A stretch of DNA of 64,000 bases from Delphinapterus leucas. Taxonomy: Eukaryota; Chordata; Mammalia; Artiodactyla; Monodontidae. A model generated the notes under the pieces. The model saw nothing but the letters and a program-made list of their open reading frames with translations, had not been told where the DNA came from and searched no databases. Location of the stretch: assembly GCF_002288925.2 (NCBI RefSeq), contig NW_022098043.1:6310901-6374900 (forward strand), written 5' to 3'. The translations under genes and the position numbers were made by a program. How positions within the stretch are numbered: the first letter of the stretch is position 1; the number at the start of each line of letters is the position of its first letter. Below, piece by piece: positions 1-13,335 of this stretch.

Positions 1-58
1 ATGGATGGATGCATGGGTGGATGGATGGATGCATGGATGGACGGATGGACGGACAGGT
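1..58. repeat. (GGAT)n-like tetranucleotide repeat
   Basis: Imperfect repeats of ATGG/GGAC-type units at the start of the window, probably continuing outside it. Confidence 0.9.
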
Positions 59-239
59 GGAAAGATGCACAAAGGAAGGGCAGATTGTGACACCTGGGTC
101 TCTGGAAAGCTCTGGTGATGCCAGGTGCCACCTGGGCCTCAGAAAACAAAATAGGAACGCTGGACAAGGTGATCACTAACGTCCCTGACTCCAGACCCAC
201 GTTTCAACTGCCTACTCTGCAACTCTCCTTGGATGTTTA

Positions 240-1205
240 ACTGAAATCTCACTTAACATGTCCCCAAGTGAATTCCTTATTTTTCCTCCAAAACCTGCCC
301 CTCACTCTTCTCCCCTCCACAGCATATGGCAACTTCATGCTCCCACTTTCAGACCAAAAGTCTTGGGAATCATCCTTAAGTCCTCTTTTTTTTTCTCAGA
401 TCCCACGTCTAATCCATCAGCAAACCCTGTCTGCTCTACTTTCAGCATCTGACCACTCCTCACCAGCACCCTGGTCCAAGCCAACATCATTTTCCTTCCT
501 TGGCTAACACATGAGCCACTCAGAAACTTTTTTAGGTTGCAGCCCCATTTTAATTTTTTATCTTTATGAAATTCTTCTGTGATGCACTATTGCAATAACC
601 CCTAAGTAATCTCCCAGCACCCACCCTTTCTCCCTATGTTTATTCTCTACACAGCAGCCACAGCACTCGATCAAACCCTCCACTGACCAAACCCTCACAA
701 TGCCCTAGAAGGTCCTGTGTAGTCTGGGCCTGACTACTTTTCTAACTTGATCTCCTACTACTCTCTCCCTGGCCCACGCTGCTCCAGCCCACTGGCCTCC
801 TCTGTACCCCTCACACTGGCCGCGTGCACTCGCCTCAGAGCCCTTGCATGGGCTGTTCCCACTGCTGGGGATGCTCTCCCCTAGACATTCACACGGCCAG
901 GCTCTCAAAGCCATCAGGTCTTTGCTGGAATCATGTAATAAGTGAGGCCTTTCCCAGCCCCCTTATCTAAACCTCTGCCATGCCTCCTGCCCCCGCTGCC
1001 AATTTAATTTTTCTCTTTGACGCTCAGCAATGCCCAGCAGACTATATATATACTCATCTATTGTCTGTCTCTTCTACTAAAATATGAGCTCCACGAGAGC
1101 AGGGGTTTTATTCTGTTCTGTCCACTGCGGTGTCTCCAGGACCTAGAACCCTGTCTCAGCCACAGTGAGTGCTTGATAGATGCCTGTCATCAAATGACTG
1201 AATTC
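240..1205 (+). mobile_element. L2 LINE relic, 3' part
   Basis: The order of motifs fits an old L2 3' region and ends with the typical phrase resembling AATATGAGCTCCACGAGAGC, followed by a poly-T-rich and GTG-rich end. Highly diverged; boundaries approximate. Confidence 0.7.
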
Positions 1206-1319
1206 TAGGAGGTTAGTGCTGTGAGGGGCGTGGCAGGGGACCAGGCCTGTCTCAGGAAGCCTTAGGCATCACCTTTGTTCTTTTGCGCCTTCATTTGCCG
1301 CTTTTACTCAGTCGCTCAG

Positions 1320-1890
1320 TAGAGGCACAGGGCTCTATGGAGGGTTAAGACATGAACACAGACAGATACTGCATAATTCCACCTCTGTGAGAAACTTAGA
1401 CTAGCCAGAGTCAGAGACAGGAAGCAGAATAGAATGGTGGCTTCCAGGAGGAGTGAGGAATGGGGGGTGACGCTAACAGGAACGGGGCTTCCTTCAGGGG
1501 TGATGAAAATGTTCAATGGGGACACAGTTTCAGTATGAAATGATGAGAAAGTTCTGGAGATGGACAGTGGTGATGGTGGCACAACAATGTGAATGTAGTT
1601 CACACTGAACTTTACACTTAAAAATGGCTAAAACGGCGCTTCCCTGGCGGCGCAGTGGTTGAGAGTCCGCCTGCCGATGCAGGGGACACGGGTTCGTGCC
1701 CCGGTCCGGGAAGATCCCACATGCCGCAGAGCGGCTGGGCCCGTGAGCCATGGCCGCTGAGCCTGTGCGTCCGGAGCCTGTGCTCCACGACGGGAGAGGC
1801 CGCAGCAGTGAGAGGCCCGCGTACCGCCAAAAAAAAAGGCTAAAATGATAAGTGTTATGTATATTTTGCCACAAAAAAAAGTTTTTTAAA
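1320..1890 (+). mobile_element. Old L1 3' end, split by a SINE
   Basis: Phrases such as agaatggtggcttccagg and gggtgatgaaaatgttc are typical of old L1M 3' ends. The element resumes after 1845 and ends in an A-rich tail near 1890. The SINE at 1635-1838 sits inside it, so it inserted later. Confidence 0.7.
1635..1838 (+). mobile_element. CHR-type SINE (cetacean CHR-2-like)
   Basis: Full-length tRNA-derived SINE starting gcttccctggcggcgcagtg and ending gcccgcgtaccgcc plus A tail. Flanks share an imperfect target-site duplication (aaatggctaaaa against aaaggctaaaa). Confidence 0.93.
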
Positions 1891-2535
1891 AAAAGACATG
1901 AACACAAATTACCATATGATCAATATTGTGGGTCATACAGGGTATCAGAAAAGTCCAGGGGAAGACAATTTTGGCTGAGGTAACTGAAGGAAACTTTCTG
2001 GAGTGAGAGACATTTGGGCTGGGCCTTGAAGGATAGGGAAAAGCTGGGTGGAAAAGGCTGGCAGGGGGCATGGGTGGGTGATGGGGACAGCTTGGGCCAA
2101 GGCCTGCAGGTAAGCTTGCCCCTGAGTGTGTATGCTTGGCTGGGGTACACAGGGCTCCATGCTGGGAATCTTGAATCCCTGTCACTTCTCCCTTCCACCC
2201 GGCAGTCTGTGCATGAGCCCCCAGTAAGGTTTGTGGGGAAGCTTCTGACCAGAAGATGGGGGCAACCTGTGGAATCCAGGGGATCCTATCTCCTCAGGCC
2301 TCCTTAGTGGTGGGTTGAGGAACCCCCCATAAACCTGGGGTTCTGGTCTCAATTGCCCAGCCAGCCAGCCAGGCCTCTCCCTGTTAGTGCTAAGGCCACA
2401 GTCTAACTAAGGTCAGGGGTGGAACTCCTAGCAGGACTCCCTCCCCCTGTTACCCTGTGGGCATCAGAGTCCAGACTATGAAGCACAGTCTCCTCCTGCA
2501 ACAGCTGGCCTTTCTGGGGTCGGGTCCAGGGAAGC

Positions 2536-2725
2536 TAATAATAACCACTTATGGAGTCCCTTCTCTGCCTGGCACATAACGGCCTTCACGGGTGTAATTT
2601 TATAATCCTAAGAGGCAGGCAAGGACTATTATCCTTCCCATTTCATAGATAAGGACAGTAAGGCTCAGAGAGGTTAAGTGCTTTGCCCAGAGCCAGAGAG
2701 CTGGGCAGTGGCAGGGCTGACATTA
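2536..2725 (-). repeat. MIR SINE relic
   Basis: Carries the conserved core in antisense (cccatttcatagataaggac then cagagaggttaagtgctttg). Other intergenic MIR-like pieces lie near 3300-3420, 3820-3960, 4790-4930 and 5590-5810 (antisense) and 6420-6640 (sense). Between these I see no gene or structured feature. Confidence 0.8.
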
Positions 2726-5700
2726 GACCACATGACTCCACAGCCCTGACTCTCAGCCCTTGGGCTACCCCAAGCCCTAGGCTTGCTTCAGAGCAGGGCT
2801 CGCAGGGCCACTGTGCTGATGGCCCTCTAATCCTGGGGCAGCTCCTCCCCACAAGCTCCAGGAAGCTTCCCTCTCCCAGGCCTAGATGCTTTTGTCGCCT
2901 GTCCCTGCCAGCTCCTCCCCGCTGTGCCGGAGGTCCCTCCTACGGTGAGGAGAGGCAGGGCTGTACCAGCTGGATGACGCCACAGGAGGCTCTCTTTGGT
3001 ATAGCTCTTGGCACCTGCGCCAGCGTCTTGGCCCAAAGACGACACGTTCCCCTTCTTCCAACCTCTCTTCCTTGAGAGCAGGGTGACAAGGTACTGCTGG
3101 GTGTTGTGCGTGCAGCCCCGAAGCCCATCAGGGCCTTCCCTGCGCACTCGCCACGTGGCAGCCCCTTGCCCAGCTCAGGCCTCACGGCGCTGTGCGGGCA
3201 GCACCAGGACAGGTGAGGAACCAGAGGTTCAGAGGTAAGTCACACAATGTGAAAGCAGTAGGGTCAGGCCCAGATCCTGATTTCTCTACTACTTGTGCCA
3301 TATAAGGAATCATAGGACACTGGAGAAGGGCCCTTAGAGGTCACCTAATCCACTCGCTGGGGTGGGTGGGGCTGAAGAGACCTGTCCAAGGTCACACAGC
3401 TCGTGAGTGACAAGGAATTTAGTTTTCCCATGACTCTCATTATAAACGTGCTGGCACGTTGCCACATATCTTATTAGCTCCAAGAGAAACAAAACTTGCA
3501 TTTAAGATTGTGGTAGGCTTTTTAAAAAATGTGTTTGAGGCCAGTGCCTTCCACTACAATAGTTGTCAGAAAGCCACAGACACACAAAGGTGAGCCTGTC
3601 CCCCCAAAGCATGCGTGGCCCCTGGCACCCACCTCCTGTGCGGACAGTGGCTGGTGCCCAGGCAGCGTGCTCAGTGCAATGTCTTCTCAGGGACAGGACA
3701 GGGAGAGGGCTTCCTGGCTGCCCCCATGGCACCTTCTAACTTCAGTTTAGCTCTGGTCTAGAGCTGGAGAGAAACAGGAGTAAGAACTGGGCATTTTGTA
3801 TTTATACCAGCGTGACTCTTCCAGCAAGAGGTTACCAGCTTGGACAAGTTTCTCAACCCTTTTGAGCATCAACGTGCTCGTCTGTGGAATGGGGTAACAG
3901 TAACAGCAGGATCAGTCACGATGGAGTAAAGCCCCTGGTACGATAAACGGTGGAGACGACGACGAGGAGGAAGATGGGGGGGCACAGAGCAGCGATGGCA
4001 CTAACCATACGAGTGTAAAGCAAGGGACAGCCTTATTGAACGAAACTAAGTGTTCTGAGCCCCGCAGCCAGTGTCTACCACTCGCTCACGTGCACCTCCC
4101 TCCTGACACAGCACCGGGGAAAGGTCATGGGTGTCGGAGCCTGACAGACCTGGGTTTGAATTTAGGCTCAGCCACTTGCCATATGACGCTCATCCCTGGC
4201 CCTCCAGCTAGTTCTATGCCATCCAGACGATAACCACTAGCCACACACGACTACTTAAATTAAAACGTAAAACTCAGCTTCTCAGTCACACTGGCCATAT
4301 TTCAAGTGCTCAAAGCCACACCTGACTAGTGGCTCCCGCATGGCACGGTGCAGAGTAGACTGCCTCCCTCATCACAGGGAGTCCTCCTGGACAGCGCTCA
4401 CCTGTGCCCTGAACGTGGACGTGGCGCCTGCACGGGGGATGCTGCACACATGGCCTGGCAGGGCAGAGGGCCACAAGGGGCGCTCAGCCCGTCCCTGCTG
4501 CGAGCACTCTGGCTGAGCCCTGAGTCTCCTCCCTCACCTGGCTTCAGTTGTGCTCTTTCTTGCAGCGTGGATGTAATGCTGGGCCCAGCTGCTCTGACTG
4601 CATTTCTGCTACTGACTTACCACGTGACCAAGTGACGTCACCTCCTGGAACTTCAAGTTCTTCATTTGCAAACTAATAATTCATACCCCTCCAGTCTCAG
4701 AGCAATGTTGCCGGTCAAGCAAGTAAATGATTGCAAGTGCTCTGAAACGTGCGGACTATAGAGTCTCAGGGACGGCACAGTGAGATGGGGAACGCCTCCA
4801 TCTGGTGTCAAAACCGGACTGCAATCCCACCTATCACTAGCTGAGGACCCTTAAGTCTTCAGAGGAGGCTGTGTCTAAACGCCTTCACTGTAAAAGGGTA
4901 ACAATGAAGATACTGTAAACTTTCACATTACTGAGAGGATCAATGATGCATCTGAAAGCAGCAGAGTGGTACTCAAGAGCAAGGCATTATGGGACCACTG
5001 CTCCTGTACAAAACGAGGGAGGCCCAGCTGAGCCAAGCATCTGGCACCTCCACTCCTTTCTGTGCTCCACTTGCCGGAGAACCCTGCTCCCACCAGGTGA
5101 AACCTCTACTGCTCCAAGCCAAGAGACCAGGTTGGGACAGAAATGGGGGCACCAAATGGGTCAAGACAGCCTGTTCTGCTGATGCCAGAAAAAGACACCA
5201 AGCCCGCTTGGGCCACACGGCTAGGTCACATCTATGAAGTCCGCTTCCATCTGTGATGTGTCCCTTGGGCTGCAGGATCTCACTCCAGGTGGCTCCGAGG
5301 TCCCAGGCCTCCAGAGCCCAGCGCTGCTCCTGGGTTTGCTGCTCAGCAGTCATAGAGCAGGTGTTTCCTGGACACCAGACAGGTGCCAGACACCAAGGAA
5401 ATGGGGGATGGAGAGACGGCTAATACCGGGCCCTGCCCTCCAGGGACTCTGTCTGGCTGGCCCTCTTTTTCAGCTTCCACTCCCTCACAGAAGTCCACCC
5501 TACCTGAGCTTCAGAAGCACCCAGTGGGGTCTCTACACTGGGACAGGGACCACCCGAGGCTTTGGGTCCCTTGATAACATGAGTGGTATCATTTTTATTG
5601 AGCACTTCCTACATGCTATGATCTACACCAGAGTCTTACACGTGTTCCTTTTAATTTCCACAATTCTTAGAGTTTTTATTACCTCCAATTTACAGATAAG

Positions 5701-6749
5701 AAAAAAAAAATCAAGGAAGAGAAAAGTTAACGTGCCCAAAGCACACATCTAACAAGGAACAGAGCAGGGGTTTGAACTCAGATCTGAATACTCTAAAACA
5801 GGACCCTGAACCACTGCATTTTATATTGTCTTCTGATCCTGCATTCTCCAATGAAATGATTGCTCTTCTAGAAAACGTTTTTTCCTTCAGGAGCCCAGGA
5901 TAAGAGGAGAGACGGGCAAGGCAGAGAGGCCAAGATGCTTCCCTGAGCTGCCTGGTGGGGAACCACCCTCACCCACTTGGGCCAGGCCCAGTGCTGGGCT
6001 CAGTGGGAGCCGAGGCAGGACCTGTAGCTGTCCTCTGACTCTAAGGAAGAGCCCCGCCCGAGCCGTCAAGGGTCGACTGAGGATGGGTGACACTGTGAGG
6101 GGCAGTGGGGCCCCCAAAAGTGACAGTTCCCAGGCCACAAACAATCTAGTCCCCAAACAAGGCAAAGAACACGACTCTTGGTGCTACTGGACACATTTCC
6201 AGCTGAGAAAAGCAGAGTTTCAGGCCTGGTGGGCTGTCTCAGGCAGGATGGATAGAGGGGAAGAGGAAGGAGAGAGGAGGCTGGGAGACGTGGTAGGTCC
6301 ATGACAACAGCCCAGGTGGCACAGACCCGTGGCTGAAGGACTGGGAAGTATGGCTGCCTAGGTATTTTCTGGCTACCTGGGTATTAAGCAAGAAATGCTT
6401 GAATGTAGCTTGGTATTTAAGAGCAAGCTCTGGAGTCAGGCAGCCTGGATCACATCCCAGCTGTGCAGCTCACTGGTCACTTAACTGTCAAGTGGCTTTT
6501 CTGGTGTAGGTTTCCTTGCCTGTAACGTGGGGTAACAGTACCTACATCATGGTGTTGGTGAAATAAAAATTACATAAAGCTCTTTGCCCTGTATCCAACA
6601 CGTAGTAAGCACCTAGTAACATTAATTATTAATTATGAGAATGTTTCTCAAAAATATTAATCCTCCCCCCCCAAAAAAGACAAAAATAAAAAAGAAACAC
6701 AGCATTTATAGGTATTTAGGTTGTGCGTTTGGACTGGCATGGTGCTTTT

Positions 6750-6957
6750 TTTTTTTTTAATATTTATTTATTTGGTTGTGCCAGGTCTTAGTTGCATTAG
6801 GCAGGCGCCTTAGTTGCGGCACACGGGCTCCTTAGTTGTGGCCTGCGAACTCTTAGTCGTGGCTTGCATGTGGGATCTAGTTCCCTGACTAGGATTGAAC
6901 CTGGGCCCCCTGCATTGGGAGCACAGAGTCTCATCCATTGCGCCACCAGGGAAGTCC
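6750..6957 (-). mobile_element. CHR-type SINE, older copy
   Basis: Minus orientation: T-rich tail at the left and ccaccagggaagtccc at the right. Flanked by imperfect direct repeats (ctggcatggtgctttt and ctggaatggtgttttt). Its middle part differs from the younger copies at 1635 and 53049. Confidence 0.88.
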
Positions 6958-7162
6958 CTGGAATGGTGTTTTTGGTACTTGTTTCTCATATACAACCCTT
7001 GCCTAGCCAACCAGGTTAACAGTCCCCTAGAAGCAGACATCACACACTATTTTAGCTCGATACGGCCCCAACCTCTACAGCATTGGGCATGGGTCCACGC
7101 ACATAATAGGACCTCAGAGACTCCAGAACTTCAGGACTAAAAGACACCTTCTGTGCCGGGCT

Positions 7163-7166
<4 letters not shown>

Positions 7167-7214
<48 letters not shown>
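7167..7214. repeat. (TG)n microsatellite
   Basis: About 24 uninterrupted TG dinucleotides directly abutting the left breakpoint of the tandem duplication. The tract is absent from the internal junction at 13335. Confidence 0.97.
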
Positions 7215-7216
<2 letters not shown>

Positions 7217-9559
7217 ACTAAAAGGATAACGCACAGTTCTTGCCCTTGAAAGGGTCACAGTTTAGCGAGGGAGGATCTTAAATCATCCTGTGACAATCTA
7301 ATAATCCCATGCTCCCAAACCCACACGCACTCTTACCTGACATCTCTCTCACCCCGCCAGAGTCATGCATGCATGCACATTTCCCCTCAGTTCCCTGGGC
7401 TCACAGGCAGCTCTAGCCCTGGCCTCTCTGGAAATGCTAGCTTTGGTCTGGACCCTGCGTGGAGCACAGAGGTTTCAACCTTAAATGGAGTGAAAAGCCG
7501 TTTGGCCCTGTGCCAGCCTCATGGGTCCCCTTCCCCACCCCCTGCCCATTTTTATCAGACCTCCTGATGGCAGGTCTGTGAAGTCTCCCCTGGAGAGGGC
7601 TGTGGGTCCCTGGACTGATGTGTTTGATCAGCTGTTTCTGGTCTGCGCTGGGGGAACCAGTGCAAGAAGAGCCAGCAGGAGTGGTGTTTGATCAGAAAAG
7701 CTGGGAAGCTCTGGGCCCAGCTAGCTGCTGTTAGCCTTCTGCTACGCTCTCCTCAGAGGACAAAGAAAGGAGGATGTTCTGATGGACCAGCCCACAGGGA
7801 ACTTGGGAGCCTGCTCGCTGGCCAGGGTGAGAGGTGGAAGCCGGGCTCTGCCTAAGCGCATGAGGGCTGGCGGGAGCAGCACTGCCCGCTCCTGGCTGAA
7901 CGGCAGCAACACCTGCCAAGCTCCCTAGGCTCACTGCCTGGTGCCAGGTATGTCAGGGAGACAAGCGTCTAGTGGACGTGGGACCTCTGCTCTGGGAGCA
8001 CTGTGTGACAGAGCAGAGGACGGGACAGATGCACAAGGAAAAGCCTGGAGAACATTCACCAGAAGGTGAGCGCAGCTTCCAAGCCCATGTCCTGGATCCT
8101 CTCTTCTCAGTGAAAGCTTGAGTCCTGGAGTGTTTCCCAACAAAGGTCTAGGACGAGTCCACATTGAGCCATAAGCTATTTCTCTTTTTTCACCCAAACA
8201 TGCACCCGAGTACCAGCTCATGGAGGGGAAGGTAAACAATGAATCTGAAAGCTCCAGAGGCAAGGTAGGAAGGCCAGAAATCATCACAAACGTAGTGCTT
8301 CCATTTCCCTCGCTCTCACTGGATGTGCTCCCACGTGACATCCAGTCTGTGTCTTTCCTCGGACATGACCCCTCAGCTGTGGCACCAAGGAGCTCTGAGA
8401 GTCTGGCTCCAACCCAGGAGGTCCTGTCCCCCCTCTTATCACCATCCACCCTGGCCTGGGACAGAGGCTCTGGATTATTATATATAATGCAGCCCAGAGA
8501 GCTCCATCTGACCTTGGTCTGGGGCTCCCCTAGCCTCCACCCCAGGCCCTCTATCTTAGGATACATCAGGCATCCTCCTTTCCTGCCCTTCTCTGTCCTC
8601 TTCCCTCAGGTTCTTTTAAAGTGTTAGAAACACTAACACACACCATCTACAAAGCATCTATACTGTTAGCCATTTTACAAATGTTGCCTGTCCTCCTCAC
8701 TGTCATTATTAGGGATGACTATCCCAAGGTCACAGTCTGTTTAGAGGGGGGGCTGGGAAGCTCCCCAGCCCGTGCACTTTGCACCACGCTGCTCTGCCTC
8801 TTGCAGCCAGCCCCCTGGCCCAGGCTTAAGGTAACTACACCACCAGGGAATCGCTCGGCCCATTTCCGACTTCTGCTCAATCACTCCTGACCCACAGCAG
8901 CATTTCACCTCTGTACACACACACTTTCATGGCCGGAGCCCAGCTGCCTGGGACACTCAGGATTATTGCTCCAGATACGACACTCCAGCCCCTCTCCAAA
9001 GACATCACTTAGGCAGAAAGGCATACTTCCTAAAGGCCCTGTGGGATCTGGGCAAGGGTTAGGACTGTCCCAGGAGAAGTGAGCAGTCACCCCCAGCCCT
9101 GCCTCAGGGCGGACCTGAGCCTAGGGGCTGCAGTATATGACGCCCCCACCCCTGGCCTTACCTGCAGGGCTCTTACTGCAGAAATTATGCACATCCTATC
9201 CGTGTGTCTGCCTCTCTTGTCTCTTTGTTGGCTGTCAGCAACACGACATTTTCAGCTGTTCACCATGAAAAGTTTCTGCTTATTTTACAGTTATCTGCTG
9301 AGCACTTTGTGCTTTGGGGGCAGTTGAGATTCAAGAGATAAACGAAAAGTGCTGTTATAAAGATCCCTAAGGATGCAGACAGAGAGAGGAAGATGAGAGA
9401 CACGTAAAGGTATAGGAATGAACAAGACACGTAAAGGTGCAGGAATGAACAATCTTCCCAGTGCTAGAAAGTGTAGGGAATGGCTGACCTGTATGTGAAG
9501 GACTTTACTAATTACAGCTAAAATTTTCAACACCAAATTCCAAGCACCAAACATTAAAT

Positions 9560-9750
9560 CTAGGCTTTTGATTAGTACTACAATTCTGTGGGGTAAATAC
9601 AATAATTTCTTCCATTTGTGAACGGGAGCTGGAAGGAGGGAGCTCACAGAGGACAAGTATCTCACCAAGGTCACACAGTCATAAAGTGGCACAGCTGGGA
9701 TGTACCCAGGTTGGACACCAAAGCCTGTCTCTGAAACCCTGCACCACACT
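9560..9750 (-). repeat. MIR relic inside the left duplicated unit
   Basis: Antisense MIR core (caaggtcacacagtcataaag) with diverged flanks. The identical relic in the right unit is at 15680-15870. Confidence 0.65.
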
Positions 9751-12700
9751 TGCTCCCTGGGAACGAGGGTTTAGAAAAATGAGACTCCACACGACAGGAG
9801 AGTTTTTTGTCCTTCCCAGGCCATGCTAACAAGGCCTGCAGGTACACAATAGCCCCTAGGAAACCAGGCCTATCAAGCCTGGTCCCATCTGACAGCTGCC
9901 CAGAACCAAAGAGCAAACAGGTTTGCAGCATCGCGGTCCACGTGAAGCTCGTGCAGCGTAACGTTTTCAAAGTACATATTTTATTTACATAGAGTAGTGC
10001 AAGTTGAACGCGAACAACGGTCTGTAATCCAATTTAAACAGCCATCGTGTGCTGGCTGACCTGGCCTGACATGTGCACCCTGTCCTGACCGTGGGTGGTA
10101 GCGGGTGTGACTGGCCTTTGTAAGGGAAATGATGCGACATTTCCATGATTTGGAAGCAATCTAAATTAGCTGATGGGATAGTTTTTTTTTTTTTTTCCAA
10201 CAATGTAATCCCCGAAGCACAGCAACTTCTCCCTTCCTTACAGGCCAAGTCATAGGTGTAGCAAGTTTCTGAGTTCTGGCTGTGCTTCTGAGCTTTTGGC
10301 CCAAGTCCTACCAGCCCCAAGGTTTTCCATGGCAACAAAATTCTCCCCTCAACCCCTAATTTTTCTTTCACTCCCACTTTCTCCCTACTTCCCAAGTATC
10401 CCTGCAATACACTAGGCCAAGCGGAGCAGGGCAGGGGCTGCTGAAGTCTTCCTTTGGGGGGACTGATTAAAGCATCCCAGGATTTTCTCCACCACTGTCC
10501 AACTTCCTAGTCCCAATTGAATAGAAATATTGCTTGTCCCCTAGAACCATGCTAGGTAAGGCTGGCAGCTCCTCCAACCCTTAGTCAATTCTTAGATCTC
10601 AGGCACGTGAGAGTTAAATCCCCCACCCCATATTATTAATAAGTAATCAGCCTATGGTGACTGCAGCATCACCTGGGGTAGAGAAACTCTTTGGGCCCAT
10701 CTCATCTTTCTCCTCGATTTACACCATGAGCAGAGAACAGGGCCCTTGTCTCCCCATTTACCCCTGTTTGACTGGATCTATTTCACCCTCAGTCTGTGAC
10801 TCTCAGGGCTCTTCCCTGGGGGATGAAGCTGAAATACATTCCATGGCTGGTGGGAGGGGAGAGTCAGACAGCTTCCTCAGAGAGGACATGAATGACCAGG
10901 GAACCTGGCATTCACACTGTAGACTGTGGCACTTGCTGGACTCAGGCTTTATAAAATAAACAAGTCTCTGCCCCTTTGCTGCCCCTCAGGCTCTGCTCAC
11001 ACACTTGCACAGTCCCATCTTCCCAGAGCGATCCTCGCTCTTGAGCCATCTATTTGCTGTCTGTCTCACTCATCAGGGATGGGCAAATGCCGTTCCGTAA
11101 GTGATCCCCACGGAATCAGACTCCAGCTTGGAATCTGTCTGCCCTTTCCTCCTCACCAGGTGTTTCATAAGCTCTGGAGGCAGAGAAGAGTTGGGGTCTT
11201 ACTGAATAAATATGCGTTCCAAGAAGTCCACAGACTCCTCTACACCACTGCCAGTGCCCCCAGGGTTCAGCCCTGAGGCCACAAGGGCAGCACCACGGCA
11301 ACAAGGCAGAGGCCACCACTGCCACATGAGAGCAAGTGATGTGGACAAGGGGACCCTGGTAACATGTCCTCCGTGGCAGCAGTGCAGAAGGTCTCTTGGG
11401 CAGAAGTGGGAGAAAAGAATAAAATGGCCAAGTAGGGCTAGAAAAAGTCTTCCTACAATAAAATCCAGGCTTGGGCGTCTCTAGGGAGCAGCACTGTAAA
11501 AGCGCTGTTGGCGCAGCAGCTTGCCGAGGCCCACTCAGAGCAGAGACGAAATTCGGGGCGGACCTTTCGCTCATGTTAACCAGAACCAGCACAGGCCTCG
11601 TGTTCCTGCTGGCTGTGCCACAGGGTGAGGGTGCAGCCGGCAGCATATCCCACTGCTCTGTCTGCTCTTGGCAAAGCGAGTTGTGAGTCTGGTGATTCTG
11701 AAGAAAACGAGTGTCCTGCCACGATCTGGGTCTCCACCAGCAACCTGAGGAAGGGTGCCTCAGTACTTGAAAAGATCTGGAAGTTGTGTTTAAAGCTTAT
11801 AGCTTTCTTTATTCAGAAGACTTTTTAAAAAGAAAAATCACTTTCCCCTACAGGTCCTCAGCAATTAATTTTTAAATTTATTTTGTTTTTTTTTGGCTGG
11901 AAGAAGTTTTGATAACGCTGCGGTTCCCACCCACCCACGCACTCTTATCTGCCGGGCTTGGCCTCCACGCCCTGAAGCAGGGCTGCTCCACTCTTTCAAT
12001 GGGTTTTATCTGGTGCCAAGGGGAGATTCGGTGCCATCTCATCACTTGCTGATCAAGAGCAATCCCAGTCCGACAGCTCACAGAACTGAAAACCCTTAAG
12101 AAGACAGAGACGGCCTTGGCAGAAGCAGTGAGGGCCTCACAGGGAGGCAAAGTCTTAAAGGTTTGAGCACCATCTTCTGGTCAGTTATTGGCCTCTGAAA
12201 ACTTCATTTACTTCAGAATGGGACGATCCCTGAGCCGACTAGCTCAAGTGATTTGCACATAAAATGAGCACACAACTGGAGGCGGGGTGAGTTGGCCCAG
12301 CTGCCTGCACAGAGCAGGATGGATGCCAGCAGACACACTGGCAGTGTTAAGGTCCCACCTTCTGCCCTTCCAGCAACGTGTGATGGCGACAGAAGTAGCG
12401 ACCATGACCCAGATCGACCCCTCCCCTGCTGGTACCTGGTGATGTGAAATGTGCTTAGAAAGAAGGGGTGGCCTTGTCTTCTGCCAGCCTGTATTTTGAG
12501 GGTGAGTGATCAAACTGGGCAGTACCTTCCACAGGGGGTCAACCACACAAGGTGGCAGGGAGCCGTGCTGGGTGTGTAAACACTGCCCTAGCAGACTTCA
12601 ACCTTCTGCCATCAGGGAAAGGAAGATAAATGCTAGTCATTCCTTCCATCTAATTGCACTTCATAATGGATTCCATAAACCATTAATTATCAGATTATAT

Positions 12701-13294
12701 TTTAGGAATTGAAGATGAAAAAGCTTTGTAAAATTCAGACTCCAAAGGATCACTGACCTGCAGTCACAGTGGCAGCTGGAAAGAGCTCAGACAACAGGCT
12801 ACTCACAGGAGGGGAAGACCCTGGCAGGAGGAAGACTCGGGCCACCACGGGTGCTACTCCACCTGGTGCTGGTTCACTGCTACGTTACATGTATCACGTG
12901 CTCCTCAGGGAGGGGACGAGGCTTCCAGGTTGGGTAGAAGCTTTAGGCTTTGATTAGGGAAAGGGGATTGAGGACACCACAGAAAAGCTATGGGAACCAG
13001 CCTCAGGTGCAGAATACCATGAAGAGTTTCCTGGTAAGGCAGAGACCGTTTGCAGCTAGATGGCCTCACACTGAACACTCCCAGAAGAAACACTCCAAAG
13101 GCTTTGTTTGGGGAATGGCTGACTATACTGACAAGGTGGGACTCAGCATGGAAATGAAGCCTTCCTGTGTCAGCATGCTGCTACCTGTCCTACTGCCACC
13201 ATGCGAGGAGGCTGGAAGGATGACAGACGTGAGGGAGGTGCTGAGTGTGCTCAAGGCTGGGAATCCCCAGATGGTCTGATGGTGTTTTTCTCTC

Positions 13295-13335
13295 TTTTTT
13301 TTTTTTTTTTTTTTTTTTGCGGTACGTGGGCCTCT
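13295..13335 (-). mobile_element. SINE remnant at the duplication junction
   Basis: Only the A tail (24 T on the plus strand) and 15 adjacent bases of the SINE seen whole at 19415-19632 remain; the rest is replaced by the start of the second unit. The truncation marks the head-to-tail junction. Confidence 0.95.

Larger units (their letters stand above)
7216..13335 (+). repeat. Left unit of 6120-base tandem duplication
   Basis: Every base aligns to the right unit at a constant offset of 6120 with no insertions or deletions. I saw only two substitutions (A7478 versus G13598; G8335 versus C14455). The left edge abuts a (TG)n tract; the right edge cuts a SINE 15 bases after its T run. It holds no gene of its own, but a copy of probable ZBTB40 3' UTR and flank. 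Confidence 0.97.

Noticed and set aside
7167..7214. Possible CRISPR-like or satellite array at the (TG)n tract
   Set aside because: It is a plain dinucleotide microsatellite with no spacer structure, in a mammalian genome.
7931..8566. A 211-codon open frame on the minus strand, repeated at 14051-14686, that looks conserved
   Set aside because: The conservation is explained by the recent tandem duplication, which also preserves all non-coding sequence. There are no splice sites, domain motifs or coding-like substitution pattern; the overlapping plus-strand frame is equally open.
11116..11646. A 176-codon open frame on the minus strand with its copy at 17236-17766
   Set aside because: Composition is low in coding character and it lies in probable 3' UTR or flanking DNA; again the copy is identical only because of the duplication.
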